Source: Hyperoplus lanceolatus
Taxonomy: Eukaryota > Chordata > Actinopteri > Uranoscopiformes > Ammodytidae
Length of the DNA: 64,000 nt
Direction of reading: 5' to 3'
NCBI GenBank assembly: GCA_026929865.2
Contig: CM049398.1
Span: forward strand, 14,031,001-14,095,000
A program made the translations under genes and the position numbers. The notes beneath the pieces are model-generated. The model made no database searches and was not told the origin of the DNA. It was given only the letters and a program-made list of their open reading frames with translations. Of this stretch, positions 42,903-55,589 are shown one piece after another (positions within the stretch are counted from its first letter, which is position 1; each line of letters opens with the position of its first letter).

Positions 42903-44541
42903 CAGGCCCGGCCCTGGGCATAGGCAGTAATAGGCAAATGCTAGGGGCGCATCCATCCGCAGGGGGCGCCGCTACAAAAAATAAAAATAAAAAATGGGCT
43001 ACCAAAACACAATTTTTTATTTATTTTTACTAATACTGTTAATTAATACAATAATTTCAAAATATGAGTTAAGCTTAAAATATGACAACTACTGTCTACT
43101 GAGGATAGACAAACTATTTAAAAAAAAAAAATTAAGCGCCCCTCCCTCCCCCCTCTCCGATAGACTCTTCCAGATTTCTGGCTATCAGCCAGGTATCTGA
43201 ACTGTAACTTCAACGGTCGGAACCGGAAGAAAAGAGCGCACACCATGTCAAAAAGACAGAAGCTCTCTCGTACCAAGAGAAGACTGAAAAGGAAAAGAAG
43301 AGGAGGAAAAACGTGACAAAGACAGAGGTAGGCCTACAGTGACGTTAATGTGATGAATGAATAGTGTGCTGCATTGTTTTAGCCGTTGTAGGAGCAGTGT
43401 GTTAACTTGCTAGCTTACTTTTGGAAGATGGGTAACTTTACTCCCAGCTTAAATTCATCAGAGACATTTAGAAAGATTTTTCAGGTAGCCTACATAACTT
43501 GCCAAAGTTTGCACTGCTTGTAATGGTTATTAGAAAGCTATTCCTTTTCCACTATAATTAATGGTTGTCAACCTTGGGTTTATTGTGTTAGTTTACATCA
43601 GTGTTAAAAGTGCACAGTATAATAACTGTTAATATTGCATACCTGAGGCAAGTCAAGTTTATTTGTGAGGCACTTTTCAACACAAGGTAAATCAAAGTGC
43701 TATACATGAAGCCATGAGATATCATCAGAAGGCTTGATCCTGATTTAATAAAAAGCAGAAGCAAACTTTTCCGTTTGATTGTACCTTACCTAGGCCTATA
43801 GCTTTCCATTAGTTACTGCTTCTCTTCACTCTGGTTGGATGCTAAACTGCATTTCATTTTAATGACAAAAGTTTAATCTTATCTAATTTCCATTTTAAAG
43901 CTTTTCACCGTGTATTAATATAAATAATGTAACAACATGTATACTTCTCTTCTCTCTTCAGGTTTTCATTTGATATACTTTGAGCCACCTGTCCTGCAGA
44001 CATCTTCTCCACCTTAGCACAGCCCAGTGATGCAGCATGAGGAATAAAGGCTTCACCAATAGACCCAAAGGCATGAGTAGTCAGGCTGTAGCAAGGTGAG
44101 GTGAGCTTGTTGAGATATGAAGATGAGGTCATAACATCTAAATGTAGACAGCTCTCTGTTGGAATCAAGTTAAATAGCAGTACAGACCAGAGGTCTCTGT
44201 CATTTAATTTTGTAATATAGCTTTTGTGTGGAATTATATGCAACGCAAAGTTATGATTTATTTAAACTATACTTGTAATAGATTATAATTTTAAATTTTA
44301 ACGTCTGCATTTTTCTGTGCGAATCGTACTATTGTATTAATTTTTTAATGTTATGTCACTTGTTTTGTAAAATGGTTTTTATTTTGTGGGTTATTTTCTA
44401 TCTAAAATAAAATGAAATGTCAAAGACAAAGCTATCCAGTTCTGTGTGAGTGTATGAACAGTGGTGGACCTGACTGCAATGCAATGGGGGGCGCCAGCTA
44501 AAATCTTGCCTAGGGCGCCAAATTGGTCAGGGCCGGCCCTG
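42903..44541. mobile_element. hAT-type element, 1.64 kb, with a transposase N-terminal relic
   Basis: The ends CAGGCCCGGCCCTG and (reversed) CAGGGCCGGCCCTG are flanked by a perfect 8-bp duplication CTGTGAGA (42895-42902 and 44542-44549). The subterminal repeats include GGGGCGC/GGGCGCC. A short frame at 43244 (MSKRQKLSRTKRRLKRKRR) resembles the lysine-rich start of hAT transposases and stops quickly. Bases 43655-43715 match a common fish repeat (TTTATTTGTGAGGCACTTTT). Non-autonomous. Confidence 0.85.
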
Positions 44542-44989
44542 CTGTGAGACCATAGCACAGCTCATGTTCCCTTGCCCTTACTTAGGGATGTCTCTTGGGA
44601 ATTTTTCAGGTGAAATTTGATCAAAGCCGGTAAGAATCATGTCCAAAACTACAACAATTGAGAGAAATTGAACATTTCCTCTAATTTAGCAGCTTATTGA
44701 GGGAGGAGGTTGCTCTGACAGGATGACTGTATGCAAGCAGGGCAGGGTCAGTCTTTAAACTATTGAACTTTTAACCAGTGGACCCTAAATGTGTCACACG
44801 TTCTATTTACAAGAACACTAAATGAAACTTTGCCAATGAAATATACACATGTACACAGAGAGGCAGAGAAAAAAAGAGACTTCGCAACAATTGACAGCAG
44901 CAATAATTTAAGAGAGGCGTAAGGACCGTAATCAACATGGATTATAACAAAGTGTAAAAGGATCATATAGCTCCCGTGCCCTGATGTGA

Positions 44990-45260
44990 TAGATTAAGTG
45001 AGAGAGGCTTTTAGGGCCTCTCGAGGGTCTGCCTTGTAAATGCATTCTAAACTGTGCTTTCGTAAATGCGATTCTCACGGCGTCGGGATTAGATGGAGAG
45101 CAGTTGCTCCCCTGAGACTGATCGTGTGATGTGTCTATGTAATTGTCAAAGACATACGTAATCCTCTTGAGCTACTTTACTTTCCTCCACAATCGGACGA
45201 TAGATAAAACGCTGGTGTCTTAATGACAACCGACTTGCAAAGTGGCATTTAACCTGGAAA
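44990..45260. other. high-complexity noncoding stretch, possible conserved element
   Basis: Balanced base composition, no simple repeats or transposon termini, and no open frame. It stands out from the AT-rich surroundings. Conservation is only a guess; nothing in one sequence can prove it. Confidence 0.25.
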
Positions 45261-45751
45261 CAAATGGATGAAAGAAACTTATTCAGTCTGGTTAGCAGTA
45301 ATCTAAATTATATCCGATTTGTGATAGCCATCTCACATAGCATTTACTATAGAGCTGGGTGTCAAACATCAACAGATTTGTTGGTACAGTCTAGAGTCTA
45401 AAGCCATGCTGATCTAGGGCTGCAACTTGTATTTACATTATCAAGCAATCTGTCACACTTTTCTAGAGCCCTAGATGACATTTTAATTTTTTGTGTTTTT
45501 GTCTAATCAATACTCCAAAACACAAAGATATCCAGTTAAAAAAGACAAATAACAAATCAATTACAATTTTAAAAAAAGGTCTGTCTGCCATAGATAGTTT
45601 AGTAAGTTCCCAGGAAAAATTGTAAATGTCTCAAAAAACGTCAAAAAGTAAAAGCATGTGTGTAGAGAAAAGCTACATTATAGTACTGTCTATTTGGCCT
45701 TGTTTACATTGCAGAGGGAATGTGAGGAGTCCATACAGTAATGCAAACTGC

Positions 45752-45815
45752 ATAGGGCTGTCAAATGAACGCGTTCATTTCGATTAATTAATCACAGAAA
45801 AAAATAAAAATAATG
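45752..45815. mobile_element. possible left end of a hAT-like element
   Basis: TAGGGCTGTCAAATGAACGC followed by CGATTAATTAATCACAG resembles a widespread hAT-type terminus. No matching right end or duplication was found nearby, so it may be a truncated relic. Confidence 0.35.
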
Positions 45816-46769
45816 TATCACTTGAAAGCCCTTAAGATGCATAATAATAATTTATAATAATAATAATACATTTTATAGTAGTTTAACTTTATTTATGTAA
45901 AGGGACCAGTAAAATGAGCTGAGTGTACACATCATCTAATTCATCTGTCGGCATGATGTTTTGTTGTCTATCAAAACCTTTTATTCTCAAAGTGCGTTCA
46001 CACTGCACGCGATGCTAGCAATGGTTGTCGCAAGTGACGTGCCGCTTGATCATATTTGGGTTCATCGAGTCCATCCAGTCTAGATTTTCTACCGCTGAGA
46101 TCAGACCTGGCAAACTGTGCACTGTGTGCCTGACAACAACAACAACAACATAGCCAACAACTGTGCCAAAAGACCGGAAATACGCAAAAATAAACAGCAA
46201 CTGAACGTACAAAACAGATTTGCATCAGGGCATTGTGAAAGGGGCGGCAGTCCTGGCACAAATAGTTCAGTAAAGTTCAATATTTTCAACATTGCGAGCA
46301 CTGCATGTCTTCTCCCTCTATCCCCCCCATGTTAAAATCTGTGCTTAAAAACTGTCCAATAAAAAATATCTTTAAAAAAAAATTTATCCGGAAATAACTA
46401 CACACAACCATTCAATAAAAAAGGCACAAAAGGGAGTTTCACTTTGTTATCTGGTTATAAATGTTGATGTGACTGTATAAAAACAAGAATACAAATGAAA
46501 ACAACACAAAATTAGCAGGAAAGCCTTTGATCATAACCCAAAATTACATGTAAACATTACTCAGACAAGCTTTGTAAAATAAAATAAAAAAACTGTTGAT
46601 AGCTGTCTAAACCTTGTAAGCTGATTGATTACATTGTTTTTTTGTACTGCGGCATGTGTCTTATGCTCCACAACACGTATCAGAGTGCTTTCTCTAAATC
46701 TCTGACTCTGCTAAGACCATTTTGGACAGGCGCCAAAGGGGTTAAGCCTTTAATTCTACCACAGTTCAG

Positions 46770-47300
46770 CAGAGCATTGATTAGTTTGGATGGGTGAAGC
46801 CACTGATGGAGAATTTTTTGTTGTGGAAGAAGTGCTTACGGATGGAGAGGTAAATGGGAGCGCTTGTGTAGCACAAGTAATCACCAATACTATCCTGTGC
46901 GCGCTGCGAGGTGTATCTGACAATAAATGTCAGCACTCTGGAGTGGCAATTAAAACCGGGCACATGGTAATTTTTATAGACACATTTGTGAAGCAGCTGA
47001 ATGGTGCCTGTTGCCCTTTAACCTTGGCAAGCCTAGCGCCCACTCTCTGTGGAGAGAAGCCCTTTACCCCACCCCACCCTCCGCGGCCCAGCGGATAATT
47101 GATGACTATTTCTTAGGCCAGGTCGCTAAACCGCCTCTCTTGCTCTAATCTCATTATCATTCCAAGCTGGCTTTGGAAGGGAGGGAAACGGGTTGGACAA
47201 AAGTCATATGCAAGGAGACGACAAAACGTGACCAGTCTCCTTAATTTGGGAGACAATCGCATTATCCTGCAGAGAGAAACCTTGTAGTGAGTCTGTCTGG
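46770..47300. other. high-complexity noncoding stretch, possible conserved regulatory element
   Basis: About 500 bases without simple repeats or transposon termini, with short AT-core motifs of the homeodomain kind (for example GGCAATTAAAACC near 46945, CTAATCTCATTATCATT near 47145). A 102-codon + strand frame at 46790 shows no domain and no codon bias that I can recognise. Function is inferred only. Confidence 0.3.
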
Positions 47301-47759
47301 TTGTTAGAGATTTTCACTGACAACAAAACTGTGCAGTAGATATACTGTCTCTATTGTATTACTTTTTATGCATAGTGCTCCAGCATGTACATGGTTTCAA
47401 ATAAACGACTGTGTGTAATTTCAAAGAGATCCACAACAAACAAAACGTTTTTAAATTTAAGGTTTTGCACATCGAACAAAAATGTAACTAACAATCACCA
47501 AACAACACTGTGTCCATTTCTGTGAGGGCTTAAAGCAGCCGACAATGTGCTAAATTACCTGGTGAAAAATGCCTTTTCTAATCTTTTTTGAAAATGTAAT
47601 TTCAAAGAAAAGCCTCCTGAGGGCACAAACCATTGCCCTGACATTTGGCTAAACTAATTAAACTAATTAGGTCTAAGTGTTGGTAAACTGCTGTTGTACC
47701 CTCACCCCACCCAACCCCCTTAAAGGATAATGCACATGTTTATTTATTTATTATTCTTT

Positions 47760-48850
47760 CGGACAATTCCACACAATATACACAATACACAATTTTCTCT
47801 TTCATATATTCATACATCTTACTTTGTGTTGTCCGAAGGGTGACGGAAGAAGCCAAAGGCTTATCAGGTCCCGCCCCCATTTTCTGTTATTAAGCCCCAA
47901 CTGAAGAAAGTTTGAGAGGCCACGCCCCTCACACCGTAAATCCAATTCACTTGAAATTTCTCACACAGGTGTATGTTAGGGTGTTCTACAAAAAAGCCTC
48001 TGGGACCATATAAATCCGCCTGGGAATATTTTCCGCTAATTAGAGTAAACTGAAAAACACGGTTTTAACCACAACTTTCTCAAATTTTACTTTAATCAAC
48101 ACCAAATTTCTCATAGAGCCTCGGGGGACTATGACACACATGCCCGTAAAAGATTAGTAAGAAAGCTTGAAAAACATGGCCGCCATTGACCAAAACGTTT
48201 ACACAGGGGCGGGGCTTATTAGCAAATTGGCCATAACTCCTTAACCATAGGTCCAATCATCATCGAACTTGCAGGATATGTGCAGAAGTCATGTGGTAGC
48301 ATGGCCCTCTAAGCTTGTCGAGATCAACCCATAGGGGGCGCCACAAATGCAAAAACCATCATTCAAAAATGCAATGTTTGACAGGCCATGCCCTTTCCCA
48401 CTGACTCTGATTGACTTGACATTTCTTACACATGCACAGCTCACGGTGCTCTACAATAAAGCCTCTTGGACCATAGGGGTCAGCCATGATTATTTTTTCT
48501 TCCCTAATCTACTTTGTGGATTTCCAACCTATCATCACCAAATTGTGTACACAGCATCAGGGGACCAACATATACGTGTGTATAACGTTTTAGCAAGATA
48601 GCTCAAAGAACATGGCCGCCCTTAACGAAAACGTCTTCCCTAAGAGCGGCCATTTTCCTGACGTTTTGCCACGATTGCAACCTTCAATCGGCCGCAACTC
48701 GGGACTGAAGTTCGGAAAGCCCGCGGCGGAGGTTCGTAGAAGCTTTCGGGCCCGGCCGATGGGCGGGGCGCCGCCGACGCGGGGATTGGCGGCCTGCGCA
48801 GGGCTGCCCGTACTTTCAAAATCTCCGCGGGATTTTCTAGTTCTTGGAGA
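47760..48850. repeat. dispersed repeat of unknown class with two diverged units and a GC-rich end
   Basis: Two related units of about 370 bp follow each other: each has a GGCCAYGCCC start, a CACTTGAAATTTCTCACACA-like line, a GCCTCTKGGACCATA line and ends with ACATGGCCGCC. A GC-rich, CpG-rich tail of about 230 bp (48615-48845) follows and stops where a LINE fragment begins. Frames through it look like repeat artefacts. I recognise it as a teleost repeat style but cannot name the family. Confidence 0.5.
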
Positions 48851-50600
48851 ATCTCCAAGGGGTTACCTCTGTAAGTGTTTCCCCACACCTTAGCACAGTA
48901 ATGCAGATGTGGGGAAACTAAACTCCAGTATAATGTTAGTAAAGCCTGTTGATTGAAAAAGTTTTGTGCTTTCCACAGTATAGAAATACTCCTGGCTATT
49001 TTGCCCCTGAGATGGCTAACTTGTTGTTTCCAGCTTAACTTGTCATCAATTATTACCCCTAGGACTTTGTGTTGCTTGACCCTTTGAATTTCCATCCCAT
49101 TTACCTCGATTTTCACAGAAACATCTGATGCTCTCCTACCAAACATCATAAATTTTGTTTTTTCTAAATTTAGTGATAACTTATTTCGGTTTAACCACCT
49201 ATGTAACTTAGTCAATTCAATGTTTACGATCTCAACCATATTATTCAGATCATTCCCCGAATAGAAGATGTTTGTGTCGTCAGCAAATAAAATTAAGCTT
49301 AAGACCTTCGACACTTTACATATATCATTTATATAAAGCAGGAATAATTTCGGCCCCAAGATTGACCCCTGAGATTGGCCCTACTTTCTAGGGCTGACCC
49401 GAATTATTGGAATATTGGAATACTCGTTCGGAAAATTAGTATTCGGAGCTTAAATTAGTATTCGGAGCTTTGTTTTTTTTTTTTGTTTGTTTTTTTTTTT
49501 TTTTAATTGTTGAGAAAATGTAATGAATGGTGTGAGTGTTGTTGTAACTGGGTGACTTGATTGTCCAGTAGGTCTCGCAATAAACAAGGGTGCCATCTAC
49601 TGGATCCATTTGGAACGGCAGAACCACCTTTGAACTTTGACCTAGTTGGCTGCTGACCTTTTCAAAGCCGGTGATACACGGTGATACACCAGCTGTATGC
49701 TACGTGACGTTACCAGAGCAAGGGATGCAAACTATAAGCGACACCAAGCAGAGAATCGAGAGAGGTGGAAGAAGAATAGATAACTTGTTTCCCTTAACTT
49801 TATAACACAACATTAGCGGGATCTCGGGAGGAAAAGTAATGCTTAGCTAAATGCTAAACTTAGCTTAGCTGTTTGTTTACGTACAGCGTCGCGCCCATAA
49901 ACTGTGACTGGCTTGCTGCAGAGCATGAACGTCTTGGCAATACCCGGTCAATATAATGGATATAATATGGACACATAAGACAATCAATAATCGGTACTTG
50001 TTATGGATGTATTGTACAAATTCCCTGAAAACAAAGATGCACGTACCAGGATGAATTGAAAAGTCCCGTAAGGGCTGCGATGGCAGAGAGGACAGCTGAT
50101 TTGGAATGGAACAGCAGCTGTTCACGAAGTCCATGGGGAAAAAGTAAGGAACTCCAACTTACTTAGGCCTACTAATTAACGTTCAAAAGCTATTATCTTC
50201 AACAAAATATGCAGATACTGTCAAAATCGGATATAGGGATTATTATTATTAATTTTTTTATTTTTTTATTATTAATCTTGTTTTTGAAGGTGTGTTTTTC
50301 TGGAGCGAATATCCGAATATTCGCTCGGAAAAACCAGCGAATATTCGAAGCCTGAAAAATGGTATTCGGGCCAGCCCTAATACTTTCTTGCACTGATTTT
50401 ATTAATTTCATGTGAAACCCAAGCGAGTCTCTAGAGGTCTTTGTTTGCATTCCGAGCAATATCTCCCTTATCTCGTTGGCCTCGACTGGCTTTAAAAACA
50501 TGGAGTGTTGAAGAGACGCTTCCTTTTCCCTAAACTCTCCTATAATCTTCTCACAGATACCTTTTGCCAAATTCGGTCTAATCATAACAAAGAATTAATT
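48850..50600 (-). pseudogene. LINE reverse transcriptase remnant, internally deleted and split by a hAT element
   Basis: On the minus strand the 5' part at about 50585-50388 reads NLAKGICEKIIGEF, SMFLKPVEANEIREIL and LGFHMKLIKSVQES, the pre-RT and early RT region. The later part at 49380-48850 reads GSILGPKLFLLYINDI, LFADDTNIFYSG (FADD box), NKLSLNLEKTKFMMFG and LGVIIDDKLSWKQQV. Motif A and the first half of the palm (about 150 residues) are missing, so an internal deletion preceded or accompanied the hAT insertion at 49389-50379. The 3' end gives way to the GC-rich repeat at about 48850. The clade is not resolved. Confidence 0.85.
49389..50379. mobile_element. hAT-type non-autonomous element inside the LINE remnant
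   Basis: The inverted ends TAGGGCTGACCCGAAT and TAGGGCTGGCCCGAAT (15 of 16 match) are flanked by CTACTTTC (49381-49388) and ATACTTTC (50380-50387), an 8-bp duplication with one change. Subterminal GAATATTCG repeats occur at both ends (49405-49435, 50305-50370). Contains T-runs near 49472-49504. No transposase. Confidence 0.8.
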
Positions 50601-51129
50601 TATTTTATTCACCGCAGTATTCATGCATTCAAACTTAACGTTATTTTCATGGAAATACTGAGGATATTTATGTATTTTGCTGTCATTTCTTAACTGGCAG
50701 GTAATGTAGGTGAAGTTTTACTGAAACAAAATATACCAAACAAAGCAAGCTTAACATTTTTGTATGTGCCCTCTGTGTTATGATTGACAGAACTTTGAGG
50801 AATTTGGGGAAAACGCCTATGTATTCACCTGCTATTTGTTCATAAAATTTGTATGAAGGTTGATGTCACCTCAATCAAACTTTTAAATTACCATAAAACA
50901 TTCCATGTATTTATTTTCAGCTTTCAAAAAAATTCAATATGAATGTTTGAGTTACCCATGGTAGCAATAATATATTTTTTAATCCGTTTTTACATTTATC
51001 ATGTTGTTTTTGGTCCAATATGATAATTTATCCTGTCAAAATGAAAGCAATAACTATCAGGTCATATAGGTTAGGATGTTTTGAACAAAAATATACCAAA
51101 CTTTGGCATGATAAACATTTCTTAATGTA

Positions 51130-51194
51130 GTTTAGTAAGGATTGATCAAAAGTATGCAAAACGGCCAAAATAACCCTAGGGTTCAGAGGGTTAA
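51130..51194. mobile_element. possible end of a TTAA-type element
   Basis: Reversed, the sequence starts TTAACCCTCTGAACCCTAGG, resembling piggyBac-like termini with a TTAA at 51191-51194. I did not find the partner end. Confidence 0.3.
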
Positions 51195-52296
51195 ATTATA
51201 CAAAATCAGCAGATGTTTAAGTATGAAATACTGTTTAATACTGGTGATTGTAATGGCATAAAGCTATCTATCTTTTCCTTCAACACTGAAAAATAATTAC
51301 GATAATAATTGTAACTCTAAAAAACACCTTTTTAAAAAGGACAGAATATATATTTATTTCTCATGTATTCTTGTCTGCAGGCATTTTTATGGTGGGTTTA
51401 CCTTTCTTAAATAAATCCCACCAACTCTAGTTTTAAGTTAACCGCCAGGAACTTCACTATTTTTTCTTGGTTTTTAATTTAAAAAAAATCTGATAACATA
51501 AATGAATGAGTGAAGCATTTAAAAGCTGGAGAACCTGATATTTTCCACGGGAATTAGCATTGACCAAAATTGAGCTCAATAGAGAGTAATAATGGATTTG
51601 TCAATTGATTGCTCATACATTTGAAATCAACTTTACAATCTTTATCAATTAATGCTGCTGCAATAGATAAATGGTAACAATTGATGATTGACAGTGTTGC
51701 TAAATGATTGTTTCCAAAGTATGCACAAGTATTTTGAGAGGTTTTGTGTTTCTTTTTCAAAATGTGGGAGTTTAAAATTTTTTCACAATAATTGGTCATC
51801 TCCATGAATGCTTTTTTTCTCTAAGTACCTTCAAACTAGACTTGCTTGCTTTCCTTCTTATCTTGAAGGTAATTTCACCAAATATCTTGAGTGTAAAGTA
51901 CAGAGAGGCAGAATAAAACAATCTGTAGAAGTGTAGTTCCTGTAAACAGCAAGGTGTGGTTTTCAGGGATGAATAAGGTATCCTGTGTCTCATCAGTTTT
52001 CAGGATAAATTCTACATTCTAGTGGCAGACTTGACACCAGAAGAAATGTGTGAATTCTCCTTCCCATCTGAAATGAAGCATATTTGATGTCTGAGCTTTG
52101 CCAGTAAAGGTACCATGGTTACTGTGCTTATCAGGTTGCAGCAGGTTTCTTAGAAGCAGCTGTGTGTCACCAGATCAATTTAGAGGACCAACCAACCTGT
52201 GGGCTGGAAATAGAAATGAGCAAATTCCCCTTATGGGAAAGAAAAACTGTTTAAGGTAAGACTCACTCTTTAGATCCTAATACATTTAACTTAATG
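51195..52296. other. no gene recognised
   Basis: AT-rich intergenic sequence. A minus-strand open stretch at 51554-51805 shows no domain or splice context. Confidence 0.4.
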
Positions 52297-52305
52297 CATA
52301 ATGCC

Positions 52306-52679
52306 TAGCCTGGCTCCGCCGGCCCGCCTACTTCCGGCCAAATTTTATTTTCCCTTCAGTAGTCAGTCTGGGTGTACAGCCCATTTCCCACTTTTGCTGG
52401 AGATTCGACAGCCGGTCCAATCAGCGAATAGAGCGAGTGGCTGAGAATGATGACGTCGAAGTCGCGCTCCAGTTTCAGTTGCCAGAAGCCGGCTCATGAC
52501 ACACGTGACGACCGAACGTTTTGCGATTGGTTGGCTAATCCAGAGTGGCACTGGGCAGATCCAATAGTTTTAAACTTTAACAGACACCCGCCTCCATGAG
52601 TGAACGTTTGCCAATTAAAGCACTGCCAGACCTTCTGTACAAATGAAATGAAGTGCGATGGTCTGGTAGCACCAGGCTA
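52306..52679. mobile_element. Mutator-like MITE copy 1, 374 bp, 9-bp duplication
   Basis: It begins TAGCCTGG and ends CCAGGCTA, flanked by a perfect 9-bp duplication CATAATGCC (52297-52305 and 52680-52688). The 9-bp length points to the Mutator superfamily. The inverted repeat is short (8 bp, then partial). GC-rich with no coding capacity. It is nearly identical to the copy at 53262-53635. Confidence 0.85.
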
Positions 52680-53261
52680 CATAATGCCTGCTCCCACTTT
52701 GATGACAGATACAGAAGAGTGCTTCACAAAGCGGTTCATGTTTTTGGAAACTTGTTAATTTCAGGGTCGCTTAATACGACATTAAATATTGGTCAGCACT
52801 CGCATGACTATTTTTACAATGTTAATGTGATAATTCAAACAATATTTGACAATCAATTACATTGTAACCAAACTGTTAAAATAGTTTCAATTTACTTATT
52901 CAGAATTGGACATTGTAAAATGTCAGGGCCGGAGAAACAGTTGCTAAATAAAGAATTTACTATATTTCAATGAAATACCACATGACAAGTAAATTGTAGT
53001 TTCATGTAAAAAACACTTTGATGCAAATCCTTTTCTATTTGAACTAAATGCTTCTTGTTTGAACACAGCTGCCTCTGTGTTTTGATCATCTTTTCTGCAA
53101 GAAAATGTAGGCTACACAGTAACATTGTGTGATATTTCTGTTCATCGTTAACCGCAATTAAGACAGAATACACTTCAACTAATCTTGTTTGCACACAAAG
53201 TTAGAAAATAATTAAGAAAATGTCCTGTAAAATGACTTTAACCTGGAATGAACCTTAGCCC

Positions 53262-53635
53262 TAGCCTGGCTCCGCCCGCCCGCCTACTTCCGGCCAAATT
53301 TTATTTTCCCTTCAGTAGTCAGTCTGGGTGTACAGCCCATTTCCCAGTTTTGCTGGAGATTCGACAGCCGGTCCAATCAGCGAACAGAACGAGTGGCTGA
53401 GAACGATGACGTCGAAGTCGCGCTCTAGTTTCAGTTGCCAGAAGCCGGCTCATGACACACGTGACAACCAAACGTTATGCGATTGGTTGGCTAATCCAGA
53501 GTGGCACTGAGCAGATCCAATAGTTTTAAACTTTAACAGACACCCGCCTCCATGAGTGAACGTTTGCTAATTAAAGCACTGCCAGACCTTCTGTACAAAT
53601 GAAATGAAGTACGATGGTCTGGTAGCACCAGGCTA
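53262..53635. mobile_element. Mutator-like MITE copy 2, 374 bp, 9-bp duplication
   Basis: Same orientation and exactly the same length as copy 1, with about a dozen scattered differences by eye. It is flanked by a different perfect 9-bp duplication, CCTTAGCCC (53253-53261 and 53636-53644), so it inserted independently and is not a segmental duplication of copy 1. Confidence 0.85.
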
Positions 53636-53679
53636 CCTTAGCCCTTGCAAACAGTCAAACACTTGTGACGATGCTGAGC

Positions 53680-55300
53680 AGACATTTCTCTTATCAGACA
53701 TCCTTGGTCGTATTAATGACATCTGGAGAAGCTTACGTCTTGCGTTACGACTGAAGCCTCATTTCTATTGATGGTACGGTCATTACTCTGCCCACGCTCC
53801 ATTCTCAGTCATCCCAGAGAGCCAATTTTTCCAGGGTCTGACAGAGCACTGAGTTTGCAAACTCCTGTGTGGTAGGTTGTTTCTATTTTAAGCGTCAACA
53901 CCCTGAGGTATTTATTTTAATGGCAATTGCCTCAACCCAAGCAGGAGCAACACAGTGAAAATTTGTTCCACTAACTAAATCGATGTTATAGCTGCAATAA
54001 ACACTTGAGGGCTGAAAAAAGAAGCAAAGGGACTTATGGAAAATGACAAAGTCCATTTGCTGAGTAACTAATGTGGCGAGCAAATTAAGTAAAGCAAAGG
54101 AAATTGTGACCATACTGTTATAATCAGACATTTATACATTCATCGTCATAATCTTTGAAACTGGAAAAGGTCCCATCTCCAAAGACCTGCTCTTACTTGG
54201 TAAAATCAGCGTACTACTGACATGTTCATATGGGCAAAGCTAGCATGCAAATTTTTTGTGGATATTAACCATGTTCACCGTCCTACCTTAACCTTCGAGA
54301 TGGTACCAATACAATCCAATGTTTGGTGCCAATTCTGCCTTTATTTATTATCAGATATCAGATTGATGTCACCTATCCGTATTCCAAAGACTAATCAGGT
54401 TTTAACTACTTTCTCTTGGACTTAACAAAGTAAAGCAAAGGCTGAAGGGAATGTCATTAGTTTTGCAGGTATTTGTTTAATTGTCAAATTTAATTCTAAA
54501 ATGAAGTTTGACGTGAAGATAGCGCTACATCGAAAGCACAGGAACAAATTTATAACAATTCAGTTCACCATACGGTACGAATGTCCGTACCAGATTTCAT
54601 GCCAATTCATTAAAGCTTTCTGTCTAGACGGGGTTATTGAAATTGAAACTACATAGGGGACTGCCAGCGGTCAGACGTTTGAGCTGGTTTGAAAATATTT
54701 CAAAATAAACCTAGCCTCCACATGGATAGAGAGAGAAAGAGAGAAAAAACTTGATTGCAAACGTTACCAATCGAGTTCATTTGAAATGAGGCCTACTCGA
54801 GGAATCGGACACTCACGCCCGCAGTAGGAAAGGAATAGCAGTGCTTTTCAGTTGCCTTGCCAGCACAGGATTGACCTGAGGGACAATCTTTAGCCTCATG
54901 CGACCGCGCCTGAAGCCTGTTAGGCCAGGTTACACCTCCAACCAGATGACAGAATTAATCTGGCCACAACAACCCTCCTCTCCATCTGGTTAGGCAGTCG
55001 AGCAACAGCAGAAAAGGGGCAGGGATTCCTCTCACTTCAATGAATACAAATCGCTCATCTCTTCTTGTACAAAGCCATCCCGCCTCCATACGCAACAATT
55101 GTGTCCTCGCCAGGTTAACAGGGCTATCATCCTCCATTTAAAGCTAACCAATCACCAATTCTACCTCTATAACAGAAACAATTGCTTTACTATAACTAGA
55201 ATTTTCTAGAATCTCAGGGTAAAACTCATCTGCTACCACCAGACAGCCTGGGCCCTACCTGCACTACAAAGTCAAAAGAAGGATAGTGCTTTTTTCTTCT
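53680..55300. other. repeat-free intergenic DNA, possible conserved noncoding elements
   Basis: Mostly free of simple repeats and transposon ends. The blocks 53690-53880 and 54770-55140 have balanced composition and high complexity. I see no exon. A minus-strand frame at 54955-55137 shows no recognisable domain. Regulatory function is only a hypothesis. Confidence 0.25.
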
Positions 55301-55589
55301 TTACAGAACAGCAGTTTTCACACTTTTTACCCCTGTAAGTCAATCTTCTTCTTTGGATAAAAGCAAACATTTTATAATGCTGATAAAACAGGTATTTACA
55401 GTCATATTGTCTCAGTCTATGTTACAACCCCTTTGCAATTACACTTTTGTCACTTGTCTTTAGTCTTTTCAGGGTAAATTCGGAGGATTCGTCTGATAAA
55501 TTGATTTCAGCAGGTCGAGCCATGAACGCAAAAATCAATGGCATTTCTTTGTTAAGATAGACCAAATGTTGATGTAGAGGACAGTTAGC

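Noticed and set aside
46790-47098. 102-codon + strand frame as a small gene
   Set aside because: No domain, no splice or promoter context, and composition like the surrounding noncoding block.
48612-48893. 93-codon GC-rich + strand frame as a gene
   Set aside because: It runs through the GC tail of a repeat and into antisense LINE sequence; no domain.
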